The notes under the pieces are model-generated. The model did no database searches and had not been told where the DNA came from. It saw only the letters and a list, made by a program, of their open reading frames with translations. A stretch of 52,778 nt of DNA from an uncultured Clostridia bacterium (GTDB lineage: Bacteria > Bacillota > Clostridia > Oscillospirales > Acutalibacteraceae): the NCBI GenBank assembly GCA_946493765.1, contig CAMMAZ010000009.1:1-52778 (forward strand), written 5' to 3'. The position numbers and the translations under genes were made by a program. Each line of letters opens with the position of its first letter. Within the stretch, counting starts at the first letter, position 1. Shown in pieces: positions 17,045 to 26,418 of the stretch.

Positions 17045-18364
17045 TTAACCGTTGAATTTTTCAAGACTTTCATTTAAATTCTGAAAGGTGTTTTGAATAT
17101 TTTCATCATAAATCGCGGTGATCACACCGTCCGGGAAAACGACTTCTCTTTGTTCGCCGGTTTTCATGTTTTTGAGCCGAGCGATTTTTTCATTTAATTC
17201 ATTGTCGCCTAAAACAAGCGAGAATTTCGCACCGATCTTTCCGGCGTATTTCATCTGGGCTTTCAGACCGCGGTTATTCAAATCGGTTATCGCTTTAAAG
17301 CCTTCCTGCCGCAATGTATTGCAAAGCAGCACCGCCTGCGCCTGCGCCGCGTCTCCCATCGGGGCGATATACAAATCTACCGGTTCGGGGTCAGGGAAAG
17401 GACAATTCTGGTTTTCCATGACCATTAAAATGCGTTCAAGACCCATTGCGAATCCGAGAGACGGCAGATCCGGCCCGCCGAGCTCTTTGGCCAGGCCGTC
17501 GTACCGCCCACCGCCACAGACAGTACCCTGTGCGCCGATCTGTGAAGAAATAAATTCAAAGACTGTTTTGGTATAGTAATCCAAGCCGCGGACAATGCCG
17601 GGATTGACGGTGTAGGAAAGACCCGCGGTATCCAGCAGTGTTTTCACCGTCTCAAAATGTGCGCTGCATTCGTCGCACAGATAATCCAAAATCACAGGCG
17701 CGTCTTTGCAGACGGCTTGGCAAACAGGGGATTTGCAGTCCAAAATCCGCATGGGGTTACGTTCCAGCCTGTCTTTGCAGGTGTCGCACAGTTCGTCTTT
17801 TCTATCCTCAAAATAGGATTTTAATGCATTTTTGTAGGCTGCACGGCAGGTGGGACAGCCAATGGAGTTGATCTGCAGAGAAATATCCTTGATGCCAAGT
17901 TCCGTTAAAATAGCGTTTCCAAGCAGGATGATTTCCGCATCAGCCACAGGGGACGGCGCACCGATACATTCCACGCCAAACTGGTGGAATTCACGCAATC
18001 TGCCTGCCTGCGGTTTTTCATAGCGGTAGCAGGAGGTGGTATAGAACGCTTTGACCGGCAGCGCGTCGTTGAACAGTCCGTGCTCCAGCACAGAACGCAT
18101 CGCGCCTGCGGTGCCTTCGGGACGCAGCGTGATCGAACGACCGCCTTTATCATTGAAAGTATACATTTCCTTTTGCACAACGTCGGTCGTGTCGCCCACT
18201 GAACGTTCAAACAACTCTGTTTTTTCAAACACCGGCGTTCGGATTTCCCGAAAACCAAAACGTGCGGCGGCGTCGGCAGCCGTTTTTTCAATATACTGCC
18301 ATTTGTGTGCATTCGCAGGCAAAACATCCTGTGTGCCTTTGACTGCAACTGCCTGTAAATCCAT
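17045..18364 (-). CDS. hisS: Histidine--tRNA ligase
   Basis: Class II synthetase charging tRNA-His. The N-terminus has KGTQDVLP, followed by motif 2 in TLRPEGTAGAMRS; the histidine-specific motif RGLDYYTKTVFEF lies near residue 260 and GGGRYDGL near 285. A C-terminal anticodon-binding domain covers about 335-430. The length of 439 residues is normal. A GAGGAG site sits six bases before the ATG. First structural gene of the T-box-led operon hisS-aspS-FAD oxidoreductase. Confidence 0.97.
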   Translation of the reverse strand: MDLQAVAVKGTQDVLPANAHKWQYIEKTAADAAARFGFREIRTPVFEKTELFERSVGDTTDVVQKEMYTFNDKGGRSITLRPEGTAGAMRSVLEHGLFNDALPVKAFYTTSCYRYEKPQAGRLREFHQFGVECIGAPSPVADAEIILLGNAILTELGIKDISLQINSIGCPTCRAAYKNALKSYFEDRKDELCDTCKDRLERNPMRILDCKSPVCQAVCKDAPVILDYLCDECSAHFETVKTLLDTAGLSYTVNPGIVRGLDYYTKTVFEFISSQIGAQGTVCGGGRYDGLAKELGGPDLPSLGFAMGLERILMVMENQNCPFPDPEPVDLYIAPMGDAAQAQAVLLCNTLRQEGFKAITDLNNRGLKAQMKYAGKIGAKFSLVLGDNELNEKIARLKNMKTGEQREVVFPDGVITAIYDENIQNTFQNLNESLEKFNG

Positions 18365-18389
18365 AATTTCTCCTCATTTCAATTGAATA

Positions 18390-18630
18390 TAAAATAAAAA
18401 ACCCCGTCCCAATGCCTGGGACGGGACGAATACCCGCGGTGCCACCCGGATTAAACAAAAATAAAATTTTGTTTCACTTTTTTCCTTAACGCGGAAGAAC
18501 GGGTTTAAAAACCGGCTCCGGAATGTCTTCCCGTTTTGCTTGCACCGAACATGCTCTCAGCAACTGCACGTCTCTCTGTCGGGATTCTAAAACGGTACTC
18601 TTTTCCATCGTCGCCTTTTTCGTTTTATCT
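18390..18630 (-). promoter_or_regulatory. T-box riboswitch leader of hisS-aspS
   Basis: On the minus strand the leader carries the AGAGAG and GTTGCTGAGA Stem I loop elements, the T-box sequence GGGTGGCACCGCGG (18434-18447) and a terminator hairpin CCCGTCCCA/TGGGACGGG followed by T6 (18396-18425). The likely specifier triplet is GAC (18525-18527) followed by A, in the usual position before GGAGC. The variable T-box base is C (TGGC), which pairs with a G73 discriminator as in tRNA-Asp; bacterial tRNA-His has C73. No CAC triplet occurs in the Stem I region, although GAC overlaps a CAT. Uncharged tRNA should favour the antiterminator. Confidence 0.93.
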
Positions 18631-18641
18631 ACTCACATCCA

Positions 18642-19037
18642 TCAATGCGCATACAAGCGCCAATCCAAATCGCCGCGTTCCAAACCGTGGATCAAAACTT
18701 CGGCGGTCGCAATATTGGTTGCAATCGGAATATTATGCACATCGCACAGACGGATGATGTTGATATCATTCGGTTCATTGGGCTTTGCGGTGATGGGATC
18801 ACGGAAAAACAAAACCATATCGAGTTCATCACAGGCAATGCGGGAGGCAATCTGTTCACCGCCGCCCTGTTCACCGCTTAAAAAACGAACAATTTTTAAT
18901 CCTGTTGCCTCCGCGACAATTTTTCCGGTCGTTCCGGTTGCGAAAAGGTTATGCCGGCTCAAAATTCCACAATAAGCAATACAAAATTGAATCATTAATT
19001 CTTTTTTGGCATCATGCGCAATCAGTGCAATGTTCAT
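18642..19037 (-). CDS. mgsA: Methylglyoxal synthase
   Basis: Converts dihydroxyacetone phosphate to methylglyoxal and phosphate, a bypass of lower glycolysis. The phosphate-binding segment [10 protein letters not shown] and the [11 protein letters not shown] segment are clear; the catalytic aspartate lies in [10 protein letters not shown]. The length of 131 residues is normal. I chose the ATG at 19037 because AAGGA lies eight bases before it. It follows the MinD-like gene by 21 bp and its 3' end abuts the T-box leader. Presence of mgsA beside mre/min genes is a common clostridial arrangement. Confidence 0.93.
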   Translation of the reverse strand: MNIALIAHDAKKELMIQFCIAYCGILSRHNLFATGTTGKIVAEATGLKIVRFLSGEQGGGEQIASRIACDELDMVLFFRDPITAKPNEPNDINIIRLCDVHNIPIATNIATAEVLIHGLERGDLDWRLYAH

Positions 19038-19058
19038 AAACAAAATCCTTTCTTCTTA

Positions 19059-19805
19059 TTATGTAATTTTCATCAGGTTGTCGGGAAGTGGAATATCTTC
19101 TCCGCATAGACGGTGCGCGAGCCTTAAAAAACTCTCTTTGGCATAAGAGGGGGAAAGCGGTTTTCCGGCAGCGGATGCATGCACGATCTGTTCGTCGGTT
19201 GGAATTGCAGCGATCAGTTGCACGCCGGTTGTGTCAATGATTTCATCTATATTTAAAAATGTGCCGTTTCGCATCATGCGTGTGTTCAATTTATTAATAA
19301 CCAATCGGATTTCCTGTGTTTGTTGTTTTTTCAGCAGCGCCGCGACATAAGAACCGTCCCGCACGCTGACCGGATCAGGATTAACCACAACCAATGCCAT
19401 ATCGGCAGCAGCAATTGCACTGGAAAATCCGGGGCCGACCCCCGCCGGGCTGTCAATCAAAACAAAATCAAAATATTCGGCAAATTTCCGGCATAACCGG
19501 GCCAACATTCCGGTATTCTGCACAGCGCCGACCTGCGCGGGCGCCGGTAGCAAAAACAGATTGGTGCAGTGTGGAACGGGCAAAACAGCTTGATTGGCGT
19601 TACATCTGCCGGATAAAATATCACTGACGTCAAACACGGTGTGAGAAGAAACGTCAAGCATCAAATCCAGTGAACGCAGACCTTCATCCATGTCCATGAG
19701 CAAAACACGTTTGCCGGACTGACAAAGTGCGATCCCGAGATAGACGGTAACGGTGGACTTCCCGACGCCGCCTTTTCCGGATGTGATGACAATGCTTTTG
19801 CCCAT
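19059..19805 (-). CDS. minD: MinD-like ParA-family ATPase
   Basis: P-loop ATPase of the MinD/ParA group; MinD positions the division septum on the membrane. The deviant Walker A motif is SGKGGVGKST (residues 9-18), with LLMDMDEGLRSLDLML and FVLIDSPAGVG further on. The length is 248 residues from the Met at 19805, which has AAGGAG eight bases upstream. It lies in the mre cluster where clostridia usually carry minC-minD-minE, but neither minC nor minE is here. The C-terminus (residues after about 225) is proline-containing and lacks an obvious amphipathic membrane-targeting helix. It may therefore be a divergent MinD with a different partner; the family is certain, the exact role is not. Confidence 0.8.
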   Translation of the reverse strand: MGKSIVITSGKGGVGKSTVTVYLGIALCQSGKRVLLMDMDEGLRSLDLMLDVSSHTVFDVSDILSGRCNANQAVLPVPHCTNLFLLPAPAQVGAVQNTGMLARLCRKFAEYFDFVLIDSPAGVGPGFSSAIAAADMALVVVNPDPVSVRDGSYVAALLKKQQTQEIRLVINKLNTRMMRNGTFLNIDEIIDTTGVQLIAAIPTDEQIVHASAAGKPLSPSYAKESFLRLAHRLCGEDIPLPDNLMKIT

Positions 19806-19825
19806 TTCGGATTCTCCTTTATTCC

Positions 19826-19854
19826 AGTATAGCATAAACAGGGGAAACTGTCAA
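19826..19854 (-). promoter_or_regulatory. Promoter of minD-mgsA
   Basis: TTGACA (19849-19854), 17-bp spacer, TATACT (19826-19831) on the minus strand, close to consensus and 20 bp before the minD start. This gives minD-mgsA a transcription start apart from mreB-mrdA. Confidence 0.75.
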
Positions 19855-19917
19855 AGTATTTTGTCGAAATATTTTCATAATTATTTATATTCTACAAAAT
19901 TCAACTGTTGGTTATCA

Positions 19918-21933
19918 TCAGAGCAATTGATCAACTTGTTGCACGCTGTTCTTTTCATTTTCCGCGAAAAAGTAAGCGTCGAAGATGTTTTTTGCAATTG
20001 GCGCCCCCAAATAGCCGTGAATACCGTGTTCGATCACAATCGCAACGGCAATTTCAGAATTTTCATAAGGTGCAAAGGAAATGAAAACTCCGTTGTTTTC
20101 GCCAATGGTTTCCGCGGTACCCGTTTTACCGCCGACCTCAATGGAATAATTGCCGAAAACAGAGGATGCTGTGCCTTCAAACGCCGCAGAAAGCATACCC
20201 TGTTTAACAACGTCAATTGCGTTTGCTGTAAAACCGGTTTCAGCGGCGACATAGGAGGTATTGTCCACGATGGTTTCAGACAGGTCATGGCTTTTGACCT
20301 GATATAAAAGATGCGAATTATAACGTGTGCCGCCATTGGCGATGGTTGCGGTATAAGTCGCCAGCTGCAAGGGGGTGAAGAGGTTATAAGACTGTCCGAT
20401 TGCCGCTTGCAACGTGTCGCCCGGATACCAAGAGGCGTTGATGGAATTGGTGTAAGCAGGACCCGCCAGTGTTCCGGCCGATTCCGGCAGTTCTACGCCG
20501 GTGCGTACGCCAAGCCCCATTAGCTGGCAATAGCTGTTCATTACGTTAATACCGATGCGCCGTCCTGTTTCAAAGAAAAAGTAGTTACAGGATACGGACA
20601 ACGCTTCTACAACAGTGGTACTGCCGTGATAGCCAAGGCATCGAAAGGTCATATCGCTGTAATAGGTATATTGCTGCTTGCAATAAATCGTTTCATCACC
20701 GGTGATTTTGCCGGTTGTTAAACCAATCGCTGCAATCCCCGGCTTAAAGGTGGAGCCTGGCGGATAGGTACCGTTAAATGCACGGTCGAACAAAGGATTG
20801 GCAGGATCGCTGACAAGCGCAGTATAATTGTTCTGGTATTCGTCCAACGTGTAGGTCGGACAGTTAGCGGAAGCAATTACTTCGCCGCTGTTAACGTTGA
20901 TTGCCACCACTGATCCGGTAGTCGCGTTGATTTTTTGTGATTGCAGATCTTTGATCACGGTTTGGAGCGATTCACTTGCTACCGATTGGATCGACAGATC
21001 GATGCTCAGCATCACAGTATTACCCGGAACAGGCTCTTTGGTGACAATTTCTTCGATCACATTGCCATCCGCGTCTTTAATGATTTTTTTCTCACCATTG
21101 GTACCGCGCAAATAATCTTCAAAGGCGAGTTCTGCACCGGATTTACCAACGATATCATTATAAGAATAGCCCTTATCCTTTAATTTCTCCCAGTCTTCCG
21201 CGTAAATCGGTCCGGTCGTCCCGATAATTTGTGCTGCAACATCGCCAGCGGGATAATCGCGGATCGCCGTTTCTTCAATTTTGATGCCGGGAAGCGCCGC
21301 CGCGGATTCCAAAATCTTTGTTCTGGTTTTTTCACTGATATCCTCCGCGAAAGTATAAGGATAAGAAACGGAGAAGTCTTCTAAATCCATCGTGTAACGA
21401 ATGCCCATGATAATACGCTGGTTGGTTTGGGAATAGTTTCCGAGATTATATTTTTCAACCATAGTGTTATAACAGTTTTGTGCTGTTGCATAATGGTTAA
21501 GACCCAGTTCTTTTTTTAATGTGCTCGCAGAAGAATCGGCGTCTTCCACAAAATTGCAGGGGAATTTATAATCGATCGGCAATTCGTCGCGCCATTCATC
21601 TTCGTTTTGCCGCAATAAAGTAACCAGCTTCATGATCGTTGCGTTAATCTGCTCCATAGAAATATAAGAAGCGTCGAACACGATGTTATAGCCGTCCCGA
21701 TTAACGGCAATCGCGCGTCCATACCGATCGAGTATTTCACCTCGCGGCGCTTTTATGACTACCGTCTGTGCGGTTTGCAGATTTGCTTGATTGACATAAT
21801 AATCGTGATCGGCAATTTGAATCTGCGCAAGGCGCAGGACATATCCAAGTAAAATAGCAGCGATCAGCAAAACGATAACGGTATTCCGAATGTTTTTATG
21901 AAATTTTTTAGGTTTTTCTTTTTCAAAAAACAT
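19918..21933 (-). CDS. mrdA: Penicillin-binding protein 2 (class B transpeptidase)
   Basis: Cross-links peptidoglycan during side-wall elongation together with the MreBCD complex. A single N-terminal membrane helix (about residues 16-38) precedes the dimerisation domain, where IKAPRGEILDRYGR is typical. The transpeptidase motifs are GSTFKP (active serine and lysine), SCN and GGKTGTAE. The length of 671 residues is normal. It lies 3 bp after mreD, so translation is probably coupled. No rodA gene is adjacent, though clostridia often place one nearby. Confidence 0.95.
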   Translation of the reverse strand: MFFEKEKPKKFHKNIRNTVIVLLIAAILLGYVLRLAQIQIADHDYYVNQANLQTAQTVVIKAPRGEILDRYGRAIAVNRDGYNIVFDASYISMEQINATIMKLVTLLRQNEDEWRDELPIDYKFPCNFVEDADSSASTLKKELGLNHYATAQNCYNTMVEKYNLGNYSQTNQRIIMGIRYTMDLEDFSVSYPYTFAEDISEKTRTKILESAAALPGIKIEETAIRDYPAGDVAAQIIGTTGPIYAEDWEKLKDKGYSYNDIVGKSGAELAFEDYLRGTNGEKKIIKDADGNVIEEIVTKEPVPGNTVMLSIDLSIQSVASESLQTVIKDLQSQKINATTGSVVAINVNSGEVIASANCPTYTLDEYQNNYTALVSDPANPLFDRAFNGTYPPGSTFKPGIAAIGLTTGKITGDETIYCKQQYTYYSDMTFRCLGYHGSTTVVEALSVSCNYFFFETGRRIGINVMNSYCQLMGLGVRTGVELPESAGTLAGPAYTNSINASWYPGDTLQAAIGQSYNLFTPLQLATYTATIANGGTRYNSHLLYQVKSHDLSETIVDNTSYVAAETGFTANAIDVVKQGMLSAAFEGTASSVFGNYSIEVGGKTGTAETIGENNGVFISFAPYENSEIAVAIVIEHGIHGYLGAPIAKNIFDAYFFAENEKNSVQQVDQLL

Positions 21934-21935
21934 GG

Positions 21936-22520
21936 CTATAATCCTTTTTTAGAATGCGATGTGCGATGAATTTTTTGTTTGCGTTCGGCTTTTTTCGGCA
22001 AAATGCCGTGCAGCCGCTGCCGACGGTTTCCATGACGGAAAATCAGCCGGAATACAAAATAAATGGGGATGACGAGCACTAAAGAATAAAACGCGCTGGC
22101 AAGATAAAAACGAAAATATAATTGCAGGGCGCCGTCGGTTAATGTTGATTTTGTGAGAAATTCCACGATAGAATGCAAGAGCAGCAAAGGAGTGGAAATA
22201 AAAAGAAGAGACAAAAAATTATTTTGCAGTAAAATTTCAATGAGTAGGCTACAGGCAAGGCCCGCCAGCATATAGGTCAACGCATGCAGTCCATGTCCAT
22301 TATAAACCGAAATGTCTGTTAACAAACCTGCAATCAAACCAAAAACGGAGGCGGTTAAATCGTGTTCATGCATGGCGATAACAATGACAAGCAGAAAAAG
22401 CGGTGTGGGATAAACACCGCCAATTGGAATCATAAATGGCGTGAACTGGATAATATAAGCCAGCAATATGCAAAGAATGTAACCACAGTATCGCAGATAT
22501 TTATGAATAAAAGACGACAT
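21936..22520 (-). CDS. mreD: Rod shape-determining membrane protein MreD
   Basis: Small polytopic protein of the elongation complex. About five hydrophobic segments fill the first 165 residues (GYILCILLAYIIQFTPF; LFLLVIVIAMHEHDLTA; HALTYMLAGLACSLLIE), and the tail is strongly basic and cytoplasmic. The length of 194 residues fits the family. MreD sequences diverge greatly, so position between mreC and mrdA supports the call as much as the sequence. Confidence 0.88.
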   Translation of the reverse strand: MSSFIHKYLRYCGYILCILLAYIIQFTPFMIPIGGVYPTPLFLLVIVIAMHEHDLTASVFGLIAGLLTDISVYNGHGLHALTYMLAGLACSLLIEILLQNNFLSLLFISTPLLLLHSIVEFLTKSTLTDGALQLYFRFYLASAFYSLVLVIPIYFVFRLIFRHGNRRQRLHGILPKKAERKQKIHRTSHSKKGL

Positions 22521-22532
22521 AGAACCCTCCGT

Positions 22533-23384
22533 TTAATCTGCGAGAGAGGACTGACCCTCAAAATCAGTGATAATCATCACGTCTGAAACGCTGGAAATAT
22601 CCATCGCAGGTTCAATAACAGCATAATAGCTGACCGCGGAATCTGAAGATTTAATTTCTTTCACGGTACCGACGATCTGCCCTGCCGGAAAAACGCCGCC
22701 GGCACCGGAAGTGATGATATAATCTCCGGCAGCCATTGTGTTGTTACGGGAAATATAAGACATTTTGGTCAACATATCGCCGGCAAGGCTCATATCTCCG
22801 GAAACATTGCCGCTGTCACGTGTTCGATTATCCAAAACGGAAATGTTGATCGATGGATTCAAAACCGTCATGACGGTGCTTTGTGTCGAATAGGCGTCGC
22901 TTATGTAGCCGACGATGCCCTTTGCAGTGATGACCGGGTCATAGACCGAAACACCGTCCAGCGTGCCTTTGTCAATGGTAAAAGTGCCGTAAGGATCAGA
23001 GGTATCTCTTGCGATCACTACAGCAGAGGCAAATTGAAAGGAAGGATTGTTTTCTTTAATTTCCAAAAAATCTTTATAAAATTCATTTTGCCGAAGCGCG
23101 TCTTCATACTCGATCAACTGGTAATCCTTTTTAGCAAGTTCTTCTTCCAGCTGATCGATTTTTTCATTCAAAGTATCGCTGCTTTCCAGATTATCAAAAA
23201 AACCGCCGACCGCGCCGGACACGGAAGAAGCTAATTTCTGAAAAGGAGATAAAACAGCCGAGAGAAAACTCGACTGCGGTGCAGACCAATCTGTCAACAC
23301 GCCGAAAATAACGATGCAAACGACCAAAATCAGAGCAATAGCTGATATGACCTTAAAGCGTATTGTCTTGAAAAAAAAGCGCAC
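22533..23384 (-). CDS. mreC: Rod shape-determining protein MreC
   Basis: Membrane-anchored periplasmic-side scaffold linking MreB to cell-wall enzymes. A single N-terminal helix (about residues 10-30) is followed by a coiled coil (about 68-110, rich in Glu, Leu and Lys) and the beta-rich MreC core with DPYGTFTIDKGTLDGVS and SGAGGVFPAGQIVG. The length of 283 residues is normal. It follows mreB by 20 bp. Confidence 0.94.
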   Translation of the reverse strand: MRFFFKTIRFKVISAIALILVVCIVIFGVLTDWSAPQSSFLSAVLSPFQKLASSVSGAVGGFFDNLESSDTLNEKIDQLEEELAKKDYQLIEYEDALRQNEFYKDFLEIKENNPSFQFASAVVIARDTSDPYGTFTIDKGTLDGVSVYDPVITAKGIVGYISDAYSTQSTVMTVLNPSINISVLDNRTRDSGNVSGDMSLAGDMLTKMSYISRNNTMAAGDYIITSGAGGVFPAGQIVGTVKEIKSSDSAVSYYAVIEPAMDISSVSDVMIITDFEGQSSLAD

Positions 23385-23404
23385 CCTGTTTCACATCCTT
23401 TAAT

Positions 23405-24430
23405 TTAATAGTATTTTGCGCGTTTCTGATAGGTATCAAAAGGCAGATCCAGTTCCAGACGTTTGGCGATGCCCCTTGCAACACAATCAAGCGGTTCGTC
23501 CGCCACATTGACCGGCATTGCGGTTTCACTGGAAATCAATTTATCAATACCAGGGAGCATTGCACCGCCCCCGGCGATGGTGATTCCATTGTCGATAATG
23601 TCAGACGCGAGTTCCGGCGGCGTTTTTTCCAATGTGAGCCGGATTGCATCAATAATCTCATGCAGCGGATCGGAAAGCGCTTCCCGCACTTCAAAAGCAG
23701 TTATCGTGATGTTTTTAGGCAATCCGTCGATTAAGTTTCTGCCGCGGATGTCCATGGTCAGATTTTCTTCTCCGTCGAATTCCCACGCGGATCCCAATTT
23801 AAACTTGATTTCTTCCGCAGTTCGCTCGCCGATCAAAAGATTGTGCTTTTTGCGCACATAGGACATAATAGCTTCATCCATATCGTCGCCGGCAGTTTTA
23901 ACCGTCGCGGAGGTCACAATATCTCCGAGCGACACAACAGCCACCTCGGAAGTGCCGCCGCCGATATCCACGACCATGCTGCCGACAGAATCCCAAACAG
24001 GCAACTCTGCACCGATAGCAGCCGCCATCGGCGCTTCGATCAGATCTACAATTTTCGCGCCAGCTTGCTTTGCAGCATCGTTGACAGCGCGGCTTTCCAC
24101 TTCCGTAACACCGGAGGGAATGCAGATCAGCACACGTGCGCGGGAAACAAATGAACCGTGCATAGCGCTTTTGAAAAAACGCTTGAGCATCGCTGAAGTC
24201 ACATCAAAATCCGCAATCACACCGTCTTTCAGTGGACGCACAGCTACGATGGATCCCGGCGTTCTTCCGATCATATCTCTGGCATCCGAACCGACCGCTC
24301 GGACGATATCATTTTTTACATCTACTGCGACAACCGAGGGCTCCCGCATGATGATTCCCTTGGATTTTAAACATACCAATGTGTTGGAGGTGCCAAGATC
24401 CACCCCTATATCTCTGCTTAAAAACTGCAA
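23405..24430 (-). CDS. mreB: Rod shape-determining actin homologue MreB
   Basis: Actin-like ATPase that guides side-wall synthesis beneath the membrane. Phosphate loop 1 is IGVDLGTSNT (residues 8-17), phosphate loop 2 is VDIGGGTSEVAVVS, and the adenosine motif is GITIAGGGAMLPG. The length of 341 residues is normal. Start is TTG with an AAAGGAG site about ten bases upstream; MQFLSRDIG matches the family N-terminus. First gene of mreB-mreC-mreD-mrdA. Confidence 0.96.
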   Translation of the reverse strand: MQFLSRDIGVDLGTSNTLVCLKSKGIIMREPSVVAVDVKNDIVRAVGSDARDMIGRTPGSIVAVRPLKDGVIADFDVTSAMLKRFFKSAMHGSFVSRARVLICIPSGVTEVESRAVNDAAKQAGAKIVDLIEAPMAAAIGAELPVWDSVGSMVVDIGGGTSEVAVVSLGDIVTSATVKTAGDDMDEAIMSYVRKKHNLLIGERTAEEIKFKLGSAWEFDGEENLTMDIRGRNLIDGLPKNITITAFEVREALSDPLHEIIDAIRLTLEKTPPELASDIIDNGITIAGGGAMLPGIDKLISSETAMPVNVADEPLDCVARGIAKRLELDLPFDTYQKRAKYY

Positions 24431-24510
24431 TGATAACGCGCTCCTTTGCGTATTTTTAGAAAAGAAAAATCATTTTTTTAACAAAAAAATGAGACACAAT
24501 GCTTTAAAAT

Positions 24511-24539
24511 ATTATAACCTAAATTAAAATTATAAACAA
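24511..24539 (-). promoter_or_regulatory. Promoter of mreBCD-mrdA
   Basis: TTGTTT (24534-24539), 17-bp spacer, TATAAT (24511-24516) on the minus strand, 80 bp before mreB. The rest of 24431-24599 is AT-rich. Confidence 0.65.
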
Positions 24540-24608
24540 CTATATTTTTGTAATAAAAGAAAAATTTTTTCTAAAAATAATAAAAATCACAGAAAAGGAA
24601 TGAAAAAT

Positions 24609-26057
24609 TTGAAATTAACAAAAAGTTTGGATGAAAATATAAAGACATTGAAAAAAATGCTGCCGATCGATAAAAGTTTTGATTTGATTGGTCGAGAGAT
24701 CGACATGGGCGGTATTCGCGGGTATCTTTTGTTTGTCGATGGGTTTGCAAAAGACGATATTATGATCCATGTTATGAAAGAACTGCAAAAAGTACAGCCG
24801 GAAGGTGGGTTGACAGCTCGAAAATTATTATTGCAGAACATCCCTTATATTGAAACGGAAGAAGATAATGATTTTCAAACAATTATCGATCGGGTACTGT
24901 CCGGACAGATCGCTCTGTTTACCGACGGCGATGAAAATGCTGCGTTGCTGGACGCAAGGGAATATCCTGTTCGAAATCCAAGTGAATCCAATATCGAAAA
25001 GGTCACACGGGGTCCCCGGGATGATCTGGTGGAAACAATCGTTTTTAACACGGCGCTCATTCGCCGTAGAGTACGGGACAATGGGTTGACATTCGAAATT
25101 AAAAATGTCGGCACCATGTCAAAAACTGATGTTGCGATTGGCTACATTAATACGAAAGTCGATCCAAAGCTGCTGGATAAACTGCGAAAGCGATTAGAAG
25201 AAATCGATGTCCCCGCATTGACAATGGGGGAGAAAAGTCTGGAAGAACTGCTGGTCAAAAAGAAATGGTATAATCCGATGCCGCAGTTTCGTGTATCGGA
25301 ACGGCCGGATGTTTTAGCAGCACACTTGATGGAAGGGCATATCATTGTGCTGGTGGATACATCGCCGACTGCACTTATTTTACCGTCTACCTTGTTATAT
25401 TTCACACAATATGTAGAAGATTATTATCAAAACCCATTAGTGGGAACAATCACACGCTTTGTGCGTATTATTGCTTTTTTAGTCACGGTTTTTCTTGTTC
25501 CTTTATTTTTGCTGTTAAATATGTACCCAGCCCAAACACCGGAATTTTTTCGATTTTTATTGCCACCGGTATCTGCCGAAATATCCATTTTCGCACAACT
25601 GGTTATTTTGGAAGTCAGCCTGGAACTTCTGCGGCTATCTTCTTTGCATACTCCACAGAGTATGGAAGCAGCGTTTAGTATCATCGGTGGTTTAATATTG
25701 GGCGATTTCGCCGTGAGCATGGAGTTGTTTGTGGCGGATTCAATCGTTTTTGCTGTTGCCTCGACAATCGCCAATCATTGCATTCCAAATCCGGAAATGG
25801 GCAATGCCACAAAAGTGTTCCGATGGTTTTTATTGCTATCGACCGGCTTTTTTGGCATCTGGGGGTTCGCCATTTCCAGTGTGATCATGTTTTTGATTAT
25901 TTGCACGACCAAAACCTTCGACGATCGGCATCATTATTTATGGCCGTTAATTCCGTTCGACGGATCCGCTATGCGGCATTTACTGTTCCGTTATCCAATG
26001 GCAAAACTTGAAAATAAAAACAAGAAAAACAAGATAAGAAAAAAAGCCGATTCATAA
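24609..26057 (+). CDS. Spore germination protein, GerA/SpoVAF family
   Basis: Inner spore membrane protein of the GerAA/SpoVAF family, linked to nutrient sensing and release of dipicolinic acid. A soluble N-terminal domain (about residues 1-280) begins SLDENIKTLKKML and contains REIDMGGIRGYLLFVDGF, which resembles SpoVAF more than GerAA. A membrane domain with five or six helices follows (from about 285), with PPVSAEISIFAQLVILEVSLELLR in the first half, then a basic tail. I chose TTG 24609, nine bases after AAAAGGA; ATG 24600 directly abuts that site. It stands alone, without gerAB, gerAC or spoVA genes beside it. It is the main evidence that the organism forms spores. Confidence 0.85.
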   Translation: MKLTKSLDENIKTLKKMLPIDKSFDLIGREIDMGGIRGYLLFVDGFAKDDIMIHVMKELQKVQPEGGLTARKLLLQNIPYIETEEDNDFQTIIDRVLSGQIALFTDGDENAALLDAREYPVRNPSESNIEKVTRGPRDDLVETIVFNTALIRRRVRDNGLTFEIKNVGTMSKTDVAIGYINTKVDPKLLDKLRKRLEEIDVPALTMGEKSLEELLVKKKWYNPMPQFRVSERPDVLAAHLMEGHIIVLVDTSPTALILPSTLLYFTQYVEDYYQNPLVGTITRFVRIIAFLVTVFLVPLFLLLNMYPAQTPEFFRFLLPPVSAEISIFAQLVILEVSLELLRLSSLHTPQSMEAAFSIIGGLILGDFAVSMELFVADSIVFAVASTIANHCIPNPEMGNATKVFRWFLLLSTGFFGIWGFAISSVIMFLIICTTKTFDDRHHYLWPLIPFDGSAMRHLLFRYPMAKLENKNKKNKIRKKADS

Positions 26058-26076
26058 AACCGGCGTATAAAAATGG

Positions 26077-26108
26077 TCTGAGGTCCGCCGGATGAAAGGC
26101 GGACCTCA
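26077..26108 (+). terminator. Hairpin after the spore germination gene
   Basis: CTGAGGTCCGCC pairs perfectly with GGCGGACCTCAG (12 bp, 8-base loop) 20 bp after the stop. The T run that follows is weak. Confidence 0.7.
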
Positions 26109-26418
26109 GTTGCAAGTTTAATATTTTAGGGGGAATATTTATATCTTGCAAATTCATAATAACAAATCAAATGAAAAATTGCATGAAGAGGCTTTGAATG
26201 AAATAAGAACATTTTGTGAATAAAGCTAACATAAAAAACCAATTGTTTTCAATTGTGCACATATAGATAAAAACAGACGGAATGCACTTTGAAACCGATA
26301 GAATCTGTATGCAGATAAATTTTTGGCGCAATCCAACACTTGACAAGACGCCGAGCGCGTGCTAACATAAAACATACAAAATGATTTTTGTAAGATGCAT
26401 ACAAGTAAATAAATTTTT
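26109..26418. other. Gene-poor AT-rich stretch with a 12-bp direct repeat
   Basis: No convincing gene. A 12-mer, GCTAACATAAAA, occurs twice in direct orientation at 26225-26236 and 26361-26372. A GGGGG at 26129-26133 followed by a TTG-started frame of 26 codons is too weak to call. Confidence 0.5.

Noticed and set aside
26129..26219. Short TTG-started frame of 26 codons after a GGGGG in the gene-poor stretch
   Set aside because: The distance from GGGGG to TTG is too long and no protein pattern is seen.
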